Assembly: GCF_037042905.1 (NCBI RefSeq)
Contig: NC_087245.1
Span: 28,522,001-28,586,000 of the forward strand
Reading direction: 5' to 3'
From: Lytechinus pictus
Lineage: Eukaryota; Echinodermata; Echinoidea; Temnopleuroida; Toxopneustidae
Length of the DNA stretch: 64,000 nucleotides
The notes under the pieces are model-generated. The model was not told where the DNA came from. It made no database searches and worked only from the letters and a program-made list of their open reading frames with translations. Positions 12,901 to 21,560 of this stretch are shown here, one piece after another. The first letter of the stretch is position 1, and each line of letters begins with the position of its first letter. The position numbers and the translations under genes were made by a program.

Positions 12901-15032
12901 GCTAGGTGCTCAAGGCACTCCTACATGTATATTACCCCGGCTAAGCTAGTCTACCGATTCTGGTGCGCACAGCTGTTTGAGGAATTACTTCCTGCCGGTA
13001 CCCATTTACCTCACCTGGGTCGAGTGCAGCACAGTGTGGATACATTTCTTGCTGAAGGAAAACTCGCAATGGCTAGGATTCGAACCCACGACCCTCTGTT
13101 TGAAAGGCGAGAGTCAGAACCACTAGACCACGGCGCGCCCACATGTCTAAAATGCACATGTCTATCTTAGAAAATTGAAAATACTGTTTTTCCTTCCCAA
13201 ATCTTTTAATTCATCCCCCAAAATACTACAGTTCTTTTTACTAGGTTGACATCCCATTCCCTGTATAATCATGTTCTAATCTGAGTTATATTTAAATTGG
13301 TTTTTCAATCTTTTAATGGCAATAATTTCTTTCCTTCAGATAACACCGGGAAGCTTGGTCGAGTTCCTCAGTCGGTGGTCGATGACGAGGAAAGTCTTCT
13401 GAGGAACTATCACAAGATGAGCACCGACCTGGCAGGTCTGAAGAGGCCCGCATCCAATGCCATGAAGAATTTTCTAAGGTCACGACCTTTGCCCTCTTCC
13501 GCTAGTGTAAAGAGGTCAAAAGAGATTGACCCCATAGATATAGCATATCACCCCATGTATGGTAAGGAAAGTAATAACTATAATGATAATAGTAATAACA
13601 TTTGTAGGGGGCTCTATATAGATGTTTCAAAGCGCGCGGATGGGCTGATTAACTTCTTTAAAAAATACAATGAATCCATGTATGAAAAAAAAATGAGTAG
13701 CATTTACTTATAGAGGGCAGGATGAGGAGGCACAGAAGGAGGAGCAGAAAGAGAAAGGAAGGAGGAGGATCAGGAGGAGCAACGGAATTGGGAGGGAAAG
13801 GGGAGGGGAGGAGGTAGGAGGGAAAGGAAAGGAGAATATATATCTGATGGAGGACAGAGGTGTCCAAAATACTAATTAACAATCTCATCCCTATTCATTC
13901 AGTGTGAAGAGGTCATCAGCAGGAAAAAATTGATTTTGTGGAATGTTCAGTCGATATTGAATTTAAATATATCGATGAAATAATGAGGTGTGTTTTGACT
14001 TTAACAGGAATTCAAGACAGTGATCAAGAAAACACGAGAGTGCAGCTTGTTGATGAGATCAAGAGCTACAAACCACACTCTGTAAGTACTTACGTGTACA
14101 TGTACATGTTATTCCCTTCGGCAGAAGGATCTATATAAATTGTAACATAACAAAATGCCAATTCGCATGATCAGCTCTTATTTGAATGAGCACTAACACT
14201 TTCACATGAAGAAATTGCTCAAAGCTTTCTCAACATAATTTCATCTTGTGCACAAGTAAGTTACTATCGCCATGCTAGTACATGTATGTGCCACCTGCAT
14301 CAATTGCACATTTTGGACTGGCCTTTGTGCCGTAACATTAATTGCGCTCCATGGCTGGGATGGATGTTCAAATCCAATACTAGTTTAAGTTCTGTTAAAT
14401 GTCAACTGTCTCGTGTAACACAGTGCATGCCTATGTCACCAAATACAATTAAAAATGTGCATTGATACATTCATGAATCATATCTCCCTGTGGCCTGCCT
14501 TGTTGGTAACATATAATCCACTTGAGCAATTTTAAATCTATGAATTACTATATTGCGTTATATTCAACTGCAGAACATCCACATATACATGTAGTATGAA
14601 TTGATATGTTCTAATAATTTGTTGTCATTGCCTCTCGTATGAATCAATTTTAATAGACAATCTTTGAGATCAACTCCACTGCTAAGAACATGGCTCATGG
14701 CATCATGCAATCCAAGAGGAAGCTACACAACAAAGTGATCAATAGGAATATACTGAGACTGGAGGAGAGAAAGAAAGATGAGCAAGCTATGAAAAGAGTT
14801 GCCATGGAAACAGAAGATGATGAAGATGCTGAGGTATGTACATTACCATCCATATCATTATGTCTGATAATGTGTACAGTTTTGCCTAGGCATAGCTAGT
14901 GTGTATCTGGCATAGGTTAATAAGTTGTGAAATACGGAATATTTTGTAGGTGTAAATATGATAAATCCATGGTCACAATTTCTCAAAAACAGTCTCTCCT
15001 TAACTTGAGGCTAGCTATGTATCATTAGTTTG

Positions 15033-15083
<51 letters not shown>

Positions 15084-18000
15084 CTACACACAGTTTTGTT
15101 TGTGCATTGGTAGGACTAGTGAGCATGTGGCAACTATGGAAACTAGTGTTAACCCTAAGTCCCAACTGATTTGGTTTAACAGTTCCACGGTTTCTTTATG
15201 CTCACAAAACACCTTAAAACACTATAAATTAAAATCTGAGTTGCCTTTACATTTTTTTTTTCTGTTTTATCTTAGAATGCATTCTCAGTTGTTATCAGCT
15301 CAGCTGGCAAGAAGAAGAATAAGAAGGATGGAGCATCTCAGAGGTCATTGCCCTTTACACAGAGTGCCGTCAGAGATGAGAATGTGTTCATTTCATACAC
15401 AGCACCAGACAAACAGATAGAACAAGGGTAGGTATAATACACATCAAATTACACATGAATATATATATACGAACCAGTGAAATTGTGTCACTAGTAACAG
15501 AAGCGTATCCAGCATGAATTATGACAAAGAAATGTATGGGCCCATGAACAAGTATAATAGAGTGACTATTGTCCCCAGACAATTGGGCCTGTGAAATGTA
15601 GGATTGCATGAAACTGTAGGATCTGATGCTAGATACGCACCCGATCCGAGTAATACATATCAAATTAAACATTAATATTAAAAAGTGTATCAAATAGCGA
15701 TATTGTGTCACTAGTACCACATATCAAATTATGCACAAATATAAGAATTATACTAACTCATGATATTGTGTCACGTAAGACATTCATTGACATATCCAAG
15801 CATTTCTTGGGGACTGTTCCAGCCAGTCTCTAAGTAAGGTGCTCTCAATGCTTTGCACGCTATAGTGTAAACTCATTTGTTATAATGGTAAAAACAATAA
15901 CTTGTTCTTCATGATTTTCACTAAAAAGTTATATCAAAGCTCTCTTTGATACTGATACAAGAAAAAGAATGCTTAGGGAATAAAAATGAAAGTATTCAAT
16001 GTAAGATGATGAAAGATGTAACAATGTGATAGCTGTACACATTTCGTCAATTTTAGTTTTCACGTAAAACAATATTTGTCTCCCTTTTCCATATTTGCGG
16101 TAAAATGATACAGGTTGAGCATCGAGAGTAACTTTGAGCAGCAAGCAGCGGGAGCAGTCTTAGATTTTACACAAGATGAATCCAAAGAAATGAGAAAACA
16201 ACAACAAAGAAAGAAATGGTGAGGATGGTCATTGTATTCTAAAACTGAAACGTGGTGGTAATGTTTACCTGATTGCTAACAAAACATGAATACCTGTTAT
16301 GAAACAGCGGACCAAAGGCTTGAGGTCCTCGCTGACGGACATATGTAAAGAGTATTATTAGGGCACTAGCACACCAAGTTGAAATTAAACCTAGGGCACT
16401 AGAATCCGTTACCCCCGCTCTACCGACTTGGCTATCAAGCCTCTTGGTATAGGACTTATGTTCAATTTAATTAATAGAGAAAAAATAATAATAAGGATGA
16501 GAGACTGGCATTGTAAAGATGAAAAACTTCTCTTTTTACTTCTGAAAGTAAATTTACATGCAATGTTTTATAGGTTTCTTCTCTGTTCCTATTGTCACTT
16601 TGGCTCTCGTTCTCTCCCACTCCGCCTTTCCTCTTTCATTTTACTGTAGAGATGTATGAATGTTATATAACTCTTTTCTTTTTCAACCTAGGGAGAGGAA
16701 AAAGAAGAAGTTTGTTGGAGATGGAGGGAAGGACGGCAAGCAGAAGAAGATTATGACGGAGAGTGGAAAATACATCTCGGCATCTTACAAGAAAAACATG
16801 TATCCTTTACAACTCGGGTTTGATTTAAATTCTGGTTTGAAGTTGTGGTTTAATTACTGTATGGAGAGCCAATCGTGACACAATTCTCAAACAATATGTT
16901 CAATTAGTCAGCAAGATTGGGGTTAAATTCATTCATAGCTGTCTGGGAATGATAATTCAAGTATTTTCCTTTACAATTTAAACATTGGGAATAACAAAGT
17001 AGAGATGAGAATCATACAATGAAAACAGATTTTTGGCCTCTTCGCCTTCCCAAAAATTTAGTGCCAAATTAGACCATGACCTAAGTTAGACTAGACTTCA
17101 GAATAGGGGCTCTACATGTAGCATTATTATGTAAAGTTCCCAGGTTTCTGCAATACGGAAAACAAGAAAAAAAATCCCAGAATTTGGGAAGGACACAGAA
17201 TTCACAGATTTTTCGCAGAAGACACAGTGTTTCAAGTAAAAATATTTACATTATGAAAAAATTACACTTAAAAACAGCAAAATCCAATAAAACAAAAACT
17301 ATGCATAAGTTGAAATCTTCCCATGAATCCTGTTGCACAAACAAAGTCAAGAAGAAGAGGCAAAAGGCTACAGATGCAGAGGAGAGGGCTCTATCTCCCA
17401 TCCCACCCCATCCATTGCTGTCCTGGGCTGTTGCCAAGTCTCCAACCCCACATCCTGAAGCTGCTGCTGCTACTGTAGATGAGGTCTTAGAAGAGGTCTT
17501 AGAAGACTGCAGAGGGGCATTTGATAACACTTTCTACTGGAGCCAAGGGGATGGGCAGGGGCGAAGAAGGGAAATCAACAAACCAGCAGCAAGAGAAGAA
17601 GCAGAGGATGGGCTTCACCTTCTCACCAGAACAAGAGGATGCTTTTATTTTTTAGCAGGTGTTACTGCATTTAGTACTTCAAAACATGAAATCATAAATG
17701 AAATGCAGGGGCCAGCTATCATAAGTAACATGCTTGAAAGAATAGCAGTTGTATTTGAGATGAATATTTCTTTATTCACATTTGGAAGATCTGTCTTTAC
17801 ACCAAGTCTATTGTTTTGTCTTGCCATGCTACGGAACCAGCAGGTGAATTGCACAAATGGGTGATGGGGTGTGCTGCATGTTGCCTTCTTCTGAAGCTCT
17901 CTCGGGTGCCTGGACTTCCATAGTGTCAATAAGGTTTGAGGGGTCTCCTCAATTATCTTAACAGACAAAATAATCATCTCAGTGTTTCTAAGGGATACCC

Positions 18001-19613
18001 CCGCTCCCTCTCCCAGCTCCCATACCCCGCCTCTATTTGAAGGGTATGACAGCCACTTCCACCCCGATAGGTGTGGCTGGTATGAAAAGATAAAGGGGAA
18101 GCGTGTGGTGACAAGGCACCCTGTAGAGATTGTTGTTGATTATTGTTTTGCAACCCCAAGTTCTATATAGACCCCAGCTTTCTCTCCAGGGTGCTGGCCC
18201 ACAGCCCCCCATACACGAAGAGGGATGGGTGCTGGAGGCTTGCGATAGGAATTCACCCTAAACAGGCTAGTCAGTATACGGAGGAACAGTGGGAGCGCTT
18301 AGTTGCGTTGCTCCAAAGCCCCTTAGTCGTAGGATAAAGAGAGATTGGCTTTGACTTTCCGGTCGACTCCCAGTGGTGGCCTGACCAGGAGGCGCTCTGT
18401 TTGCGACTCCTTGGTCTTGGTCAGTTGATTGCTATGTTGTTGGTTGGCAGCAACTGTCCCATATCTTTGGGGAGTCACAACTACATTTGTACCTCTCCAC
18501 AGCTACACTGGAAATGACTCACACTTGTCATTTTCTGCCACATTTATTTAGTACACATATTGTTTGATATGCACAAATATGTACAGATCATTAGCATCAA
18601 CAGACTAGCTTTCTTCCTATTGACGTTGGCCTGAGTTCGAACAGCTGAAGAAATTATGAATTCAGTTCAAATTGACTGTATTATATCATTGTTGCATGTT
18701 GATTATTTTATAGAATTGCCCTTCTAGGAAATGGAAATCTGTTCATTGACCCTTGACATTATTGTGATACTATCAGATACAAAGAATGGTTACAGAAGAG
18801 TAAGGCAGATTCTCGGGATCACCATCACTCTGACAGTGAGGGTGAGGATGGTGAGAGTGTCAGGTCGGGTTTCAACAAAGGTAAGGGCATTTCATCATTT
18901 TATGAATTTACAGAAGTTGAAATTTGGAGTCTGGAGATGCTAAAATCTCATTCTGAAATCCCTCTGCGGATGCAAAAAGGTGTTAGGAATAAACAATATT
19001 TTGCAATGATCGGTGGTCATAAATTTAGCTAGCAGTGATTAAAGGTGTGTACATTAAATTTTGAAACTCATTTGGGATATTACCAGTACCATTATAAGAA
19101 ATTAATTTTCCTGATATCAACTTTATTTGAAGGGTTTTAAGATATAAGACTTGGGATCATATCAAAAAGTGTTTTGTCTGCAGTTTTCACCGACTGACTG
19201 ATCCATTCAAAAGCAAATATTTGTGTAGGTAAATTGATTACTGTATAAAACAAATTTGTATCTTTTTACCTTTAGGAGGCATCACAGGGAACAGAATCCG
19301 CTATGGTTCCAAGCGAGGGGGCAAGCACTCAGGCACCAAGAGGAGAGGTCGTCATGAAGACACCGGCACAGAGAAAGGTCAGGGGTCAAAGGGTCATCAT
19401 GGGGGTGAACTCCGGAGGAAAGAAGAGATCCTGAAGCAGAGGAAGATCAAGGGGCGCAAACAGGAGCAGAGTAGACCCAGGGCACAGCGACAAGGGGGGC
19501 GTGGTGGTGGTGGTGGTAGAGGTAGGGGGAGGGGTGGAGGTAGGGGCGGAGGTGGTAGGGGTGGATTCGGGCGTGGCGGTGGTCGGGGAGGTCGTGGCAA
19601 AGGCAGGAGGTGA
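3795..19613 (+). CDS. DDX54: ATP-dependent RNA helicase DDX54 (DEAD-box, Dbp10 family), 16 exons, N-terminal exon not found
   Basis: I spliced 16 exons: 3795-3918, 4211-4281, 5263-5451, 7935-8122, 9606-9789, 10287-10418, 11481-11691, 11990-12130, 13340-13561, 14008-14081, 14657-14833, 15276-15427, 16114-16218, 16692-16799, 18777-18880, 19276-19613. All junctions keep frame and give 839 residues plus a stop. Helicase motifs in order: Q-motif region [11 protein letters not shown] (exon 2), Walker A ARTGSGKT (residues 80-87), PTREL (114-118), TPGRLL, DEAD (187-190, just before the exon 4/5 junction), SAT (218-220), [11 protein letters not shown], and [13 protein letters not shown] across exons 7/8. 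The order and wording match vertebrate DDX54, including [12 protein letters not shown] and the DBP10CT-like [13 protein letters not shown] near the C-terminus. Family role, from established knowledge: nucleolar helicase in 60S ribosome biogenesis, also a nuclear-receptor co-repressor in mammals. The first exon here starts right after a splice acceptor, so its ATG is probably internal; human DDX54 has several dozen more N-terminal residues. The C-terminus is an RGG-rich tail. Confidence 0.95.
4211..4281 (+). CDS. DDX54: DDX54 exon B (Q motif)
   Basis: Acceptor 'ccaatag', donor GTAAGT. Encodes [19 protein letters not shown] followed by PIQRK, the Q motif that recognises the adenine of ATP in DEAD-box helicases. 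It starts with a codon split after one base. Confidence 0.92.
5263..5451 (+). CDS. DDX54: DDX54 exon C (Walker A and motif Ia)
   Basis: Acceptor 'gtgttccag', donor GTAAGC, 63 whole codons. Contains ARTGSGKT (motif I, phosphate binding) and [17 protein letters not shown] (motif Ia), almost identical to the human protein. Confidence 0.95.
5611..7855. repeat. Three-copy intronic tandem repeat, period about 344 bp
   Basis: Copies begin with 'atctcctattaaca' at 5611, 7185 and 7529. Each contains 'gaccaaattatgatta', 'tcatatatatct' and 'agatgtgtgtga'. Copy 1 is split by the TIR element at 5776-7009; with that removed its length is about 340 bp. All lie in the intron between DDX54 exons C and D. Confidence 0.88.
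5776..7009. mobile_element. 1.23-kb TIR transposon inside tandem repeat copy 1
   Basis: The ends are CCGTAAGTAACGGTGTATTA and its complement, continuing ACCGCACC, with TA on both sides (5774-5775, 7010-7011). Removing it restores the flanking repeat as seen in copies 2 and 3. TA duplication suggests the Tc1/mariner superfamily, but no transposase frame is seen. The first part of the left TIR motif (GTGTATTAACCGCACC) is repeated in tandem. Confidence 0.85.
7935..8122 (+). CDS. DDX54: DDX54 exon D (motifs Ib and II, DEAD box)
   Basis: Acceptor 'caaacag', donor GTAAAA. Encodes [28 protein letters not shown] and VVFDEAD. The split arginine codon after DEAD is completed in the next exon. Confidence 0.95.
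8480..8640 (+). mobile_element. tRNA-derived SINE fragment
   Basis: The head 'gtggtctagttatcctgac' and B-box-like 'ggtcaagtcccagc' are followed by 'ccttcagcaagaaattgat', the body shared (reversed) with the SINEs at 12863, 32427 and 40158. Confidence 0.65.
8647..9465. mobile_element. Fold-back element with about 340-bp inverted arms
   Basis: Left arm 8647-8990 and right arm 9120-9465 are complementary almost throughout, with ends TAGTGCGTCCCAGAAAAAAC and the complement of CAGTGCGTCCCAGAAAAAAC. TA flanks both ends (8645-8646, 9466-9467). The spacer is about 120 bp and has no coding signal. A 206-bp relative lies at 27736-27941. Confidence 0.88.
9606..9789 (+). CDS. DDX54: DDX54 exon E (motif III SAT)
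   Basis: Acceptor 'ttatccag'. Encodes [19 protein letters not shown] and [11 protein letters not shown], including the SAT motif that couples ATP hydrolysis to unwinding. The donor is GTGTGT, at the first bases of a (GT)n run that passes into (CT)n and poly-G, so the donor lies in a microsatellite. Confidence 0.93.
9791..9838. repeat. Simple repeat directly at a splice donor
   Basis: (GT)n, (CT)n, poly-T and poly-G follow the donor of DDX54 exon E without any gap. Confidence 0.85.
10287..10418 (+). CDS. DDX54: DDX54 exon F (start of helicase domain 2, motif IV)
   Basis: Acceptor 'tctctcaacag', donor GTAAAG, 44 whole codons. Encodes [17 protein letters not shown] and [16 protein letters not shown], matching motif IV of DDX54. 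Confidence 0.93.
10859..11022. repeat. Repeated 'gatggtaaaatggtctatct' units with a 22-bp hairpin
   Basis: Two half units (near 10861 and 10921) precede a hairpin at 10976-11022 with 22-bp arms, one mismatch and a 3-base loop. It lies in the intron between DDX54 exons F and G. Confidence 0.8.
11481..11691 (+). CDS. DDX54: DDX54 exon G (motif V)
   Basis: Acceptor 'aatctgatag', donor GTAAGT. Encodes [29 protein letters not shown] and KLFVHRVG. It ends one base into the glycine codon of motif VI. Confidence 0.95.
11850..11925 (+). pseudogene. Decayed duplicate of DDX54 exon H inside the preceding intron
   Basis: The stretch reads [18 protein letters not shown], clearly parallel to [18 protein letters not shown] of exon H. 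Upstream bases also match the true exon's intron flank, for example 'aaacctgttgacatt' against 'aaacctgttgatatt', with further partial copies near 11731 and 11791. The equivalent acceptor position reads 'taatgtcacatggcc' where the real one reads 'ccttaggtcgtgtggcc', so the AG is lost. It looks like a local tandem duplication that never became, or no longer is, an exon. Confidence 0.8.
11990..12130 (+). CDS. DDX54: DDX54 exon H (motif VI)
   Basis: Acceptor 'cctccttag', donor GTACTT. Encodes [20 protein letters not shown] and then [12 protein letters not shown]. It carries the arginine fingers of motif VI. A decayed copy of its first half lies in the preceding intron at about 11850-11925. Confidence 0.95.
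12545..12625 (-). mobile_element. SINE 3'-end fragment with (AAT)n tail
   Basis: (aat)n followed by 'ccactctgtagagtgct' and 'caaggcgcttttta', the 3' part of the SINE family at 12863. Confidence 0.6.
12863..13140 (-). mobile_element. tRNA-derived SINE, minus orientation
   Basis: Read on the minus strand it starts with a tRNA-like head ('ccgtggtctagtggttctga'), has the B box GGGTTCGAATCC, and continues through a conserved body to an A-box-independent tail ending in 'cctatattattat'-like bases. It is about 90% similar by eye to 32427-32695. Confidence 0.85.
13340..13561 (+). CDS. DDX54: DDX54 exon I
   Basis: Acceptor 'tttccttcag', donor GTAAGG. Encodes [15 protein letters not shown] and later [20 protein letters not shown], matching the post-helicase region of human DDX54 ([21 protein letters not shown]). 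Confidence 0.93.
14008..14081 (+). CDS. DDX54: DDX54 exon J
   Basis: Acceptor 'ctttaacag', donor GTAAGT. Encodes [20 protein letters not shown] and YKPHS, aligned with human LRLVDSIKNYRSRA. Frame is kept on both sides. Confidence 0.88.
14657..14833 (+). CDS. DDX54: DDX54 exon K
   Basis: Acceptor 'ttttaatag', donor GTATGT, 59 whole codons. Encodes [20 protein letters not shown], like human [20 protein letters not shown], then a basic and acidic coiled-coil-like stretch ending EDDEDAE. Confidence 0.9.
15036..15080. repeat. (TA)n microsatellite
   Basis: About 22 TA units in the DDX54 intron between exons K and L. Confidence 0.95.
15276..15427 (+). CDS. DDX54: DDX54 exon L
   Basis: Acceptor 'ttatcttag', donor GTAGGT. 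Encodes [19 protein letters not shown] and [15 protein letters not shown], matching human FSEVVGRKRQR and FYIPYRPKDFDSERG. The intron to the next exon contains no recognised element. Confidence 0.85.
16114..16218 (+). CDS. DDX54: DDX54 exon M (DBP10CT region)
   Basis: Acceptor 'atgatacag', donor GTGAGG. Encodes [18 protein letters not shown] and [10 protein letters not shown], matching human [21 protein letters not shown]. This is the start of the DBP10CT domain. Confidence 0.92.
16320..16445 (-). mobile_element. tRNA-derived SINE head fragment
   Basis: The minus strand reads 'ccaagaggcttgatagccaa' and 'gtcggtagagcgggggtaac', a tRNA-like A-box arrangement without a good B box. It lies in the intron between exons M and N. 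Confidence 0.45.
16692..16799 (+). CDS. DDX54: DDX54 exon N (DBP10CT, ends at a U12-type donor)
   Basis: Acceptor 'caaccta|g' type. Encodes [19 protein letters not shown] and [14 protein letters not shown]. It ends before GTATCCTTT, the consensus donor of the minor spliceosome. The isoleucine codon is split AT/A. Confidence 0.9.
17184..17864 (+). other. Unrecognised 226-codon open frame in the U12 intron
   Basis: An open frame of 226 codons starts with a lysine-rich segment and continues with an Ala/Glu-rich one ([19 protein letters not shown]). I do not recognise a family. It lies directly upstream of the TatD-like remnant in the same orientation, so it may be the front part of the same decayed mobile gene. 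A chance open frame cannot be excluded. Confidence 0.3.
17982..18530 (+). pseudogene. Broken TatD-nuclease-like fragment in a DDX54 intron
   Basis: In one frame there is [17 protein letters not shown], resembling the metal-binding HxH near the start of TatD-type DNases. In a second frame comes [18 protein letters not shown] and [12 protein letters not shown], then a TAA, then [20 protein letters not shown], which resembles the GEIGLD motif. So there is at least one frameshift (about 18140-18200) and one nonsense codon at 18334-18336. It sits inside the U12 intron on the sense strand. TatD-like genes (TATDN2-type) are multicopy in several marine invertebrates, as I recall; this looks like a dead copy or part of a mobile element. 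Confidence 0.6.
18777..18880 (+). CDS. DDX54: DDX54 exon O (follows the U12 intron)
   Basis: Starts 'atacaaag' after 'tatcag' and ends before GTAAGG. Encodes [20 protein letters not shown] and [13 protein letters not shown], an acidic and His/Ser-rich linker parallel to human KIDDRDSDEEG. Confidence 0.88.
19276..19613 (+). CDS. DDX54: DDX54 last coding exon with RGG tail and stop
   Basis: Acceptor 'acctttag', 112 codons plus TGA at 19611-19613. Encodes [20 protein letters not shown], then [19 protein letters not shown] (human ELKTKQQILKQRRRAQK), and ends in about 35 residues of almost only Gly and Arg (RGG/RGR repeats with [17 protein letters not shown]). RGG tails bind RNA. The human protein ends in basic sequence without this long RGG run. 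Confidence 0.93.
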
Positions 19614-19803
19614 CGATAGACGATATTTCGTAGCTTACTTGTCTTCCTTACGGGGTGTTGCAAGAGACTTGAGTTCAATTGCATATCAAGCGGAAGTCCC
19701 AAAATCAAGCGTTGTTAAGCATTGCAACCAAGTTGATTTGCTACTGAACGTAAAAATCAAGTACAAATTCATGTTCAATCATAAGACTTATGCTTGATTT
19801 CGT

Positions 19804-19809
19804 AATAAA
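19804..19809 (+). terminator. Likely polyadenylation signal of DDX54
   Basis: AATAAA lies 190 bases after the DDX54 stop codon, followed by T-rich and GT-containing sequence. It is the first canonical signal downstream. Use of later sites is possible. Confidence 0.55.
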
Positions 19810-21560
19810 TATAAGTTTCTTGCAATGCTCTGTTAGATATGCCATAGAGAGGTCACTGAAAATATTAAGTTCCTTTTAATCATCAAATTTACTTTTCTCT
19901 TGCAAAAGTCTTTATTAAGTCGTGTGTAAAGACAAGGTTTATTCATAGTGGATGGTGCCTTTGAAAGGTAACTGATTTGTCAACTAGAATGAAAATGACT
20001 ACATATACTGATTTAAGATTTTAGATTTTATTTAAAAGGTTACCTTTGTTGAAAAGGATTGTTCAGAAATGTCTGAAATGTTATAGAAATAACCATAGAG
20101 TTTTGTGCAAGTATACTCTTAAAAGTTATACTCTGAAAGTTATCCATGTGTAGAACCAAGTTTATATCTCTTAATTTGGCATGCATGCAAAGTTTTGTGT
20201 GCTGCTACATTTATATGTGGGAATTTTTGGAGTTATTGTCTGTAATATTCCATAGAATGGACACTTTTTCTTTCTAAGATTCGATGAAGAGCTGCCAACC
20301 TTTGAAAACACAAATCAGTACTCAGCACATGTTGACTCTCCTAACTATTTCAGAATCTTATTTTGTTGTAAAGCAGTGTGATTTGCTTGCGATTTGCTAG
20401 CGATTTTAGTTCTTTCAAAATTATATTAAATATTGAATGGACATGTATGAATCTAAGAACAACGCAAGTCCATGACAATTCATTTCAAGAACATTAAAAT
20501 TAAAAAAAAATTGATTACAGTGTTTTGACAACAATTTGATCAGCTTTTCATTCATATTTGGCACTTCCAGGTGCAAATCACTCAAGATAATCCTTATGTA
20601 CAACACATATCTGGCGAAGAGAGGGATTAGGGTTGGTCTTATATCTATATACTAAATAAGTACCTAGGACTTTTGCTCCCTGCTAGAAATTGTGCTGCTA
20701 AGCTGCGCTTAAACGATTTGATTTGCAAGTTTATGTCGTTGGCTCCACCATGTGCATGAACAGAGTGTGCATCCTGCATACACTTCTCCTTTCTTAGACG
20801 ATGCAATGCAACTATATTTCTGTGAAAACTCTTCCTTAAATTTCTGCTTACGATGCTATGCAGGTTTTGTCTTCGCTGTTTTAGATGACATTTTCTTCAT
20901 CAATGGTCATTGCACGACTCCCTGAAATAAACCCAAAATCCAACGTCACAATCAATTCAACCCTTGTGTACTTGTTGCATATGATGTATAACATGTGTAT
21001 GGATGTACAAATGTCTTTTTTGTTGTTTGCTTTTTGGAATCATACTGATTTTTGTAATAATTGGCAGCTCTGTCTATGACATTGCAGAGACAACATGATT
21101 TAAATAGTTGGATTACATTCCAAGCACAAGAATCAAATATGGATCATTATGACAGTCATACACACAAAAAGACACATCAAACAAAGAAACAAACGGACTA
21201 AAACATGATGAATATAACAATGAGGTGAATTGGAGACAATTTTCAATAGGGCATGTTTTCAGTGCGCTTTGTTTAGCAATTAACATTTCTATTTGTCTGA
21301 TTTTGCAAATAAACCCTTCAAAAACTATTGAACTGACTACTGAATTCTTGTATTTCTGAATATGAATGTGTAATGTTCATTACCAAAGATAAATTGAATG
21401 ACCAATTCATTTTATTTGGTTTCTTCCGATCTTTTATGAAACCAATTTTTTCCCCTTGTACCTGACAGATCATTTTAGAGCAATTATCTGAAGAAAAAAG
21501 CTTTTCTTATTAAATTCTTCAGCAATCTTCAAGTCATTTACCCTAACTAGAACAAGAACT
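19810..21560. other. Intergenic sequence, nothing recognised
   Basis: AT-rich DNA after the likely DDX54 end. All open frames are short and without family signals. It could hold an extended 3' UTR. Confidence 0.5.

Larger units (their letters stand above)
16800..18776 (+). other. U12-type (minor spliceosome) intron of DDX54
   Basis: The donor reads GTATCCTTT, a full match to the U12 5' consensus (RTATCCTTT). Near the 3' end, CCCTTGAC at 18750-18757 fits the U12 branch-site consensus (TTCCTTRAY), about 20 bases before the acceptor 'tatcag'. There is no long pyrimidine tract. All other introns of the gene have U2-type ends. The splice gives [13 protein letters not shown], matching human KRDLYQKWKQKQK, which confirms the junction. 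Confidence 0.85.

Noticed and set aside
13658..13888. Minus-strand 76-codon frame with a Pro/Leu-rich product
   Set aside because: It is the complement of a purine-rich low-complexity run in a DDX54 intron, with no family features.
19397..19708. Minus-strand proline-rich frame
   Set aside because: It is the shadow of the Gly/Arg-coding RGG tail of DDX54 on the other strand.
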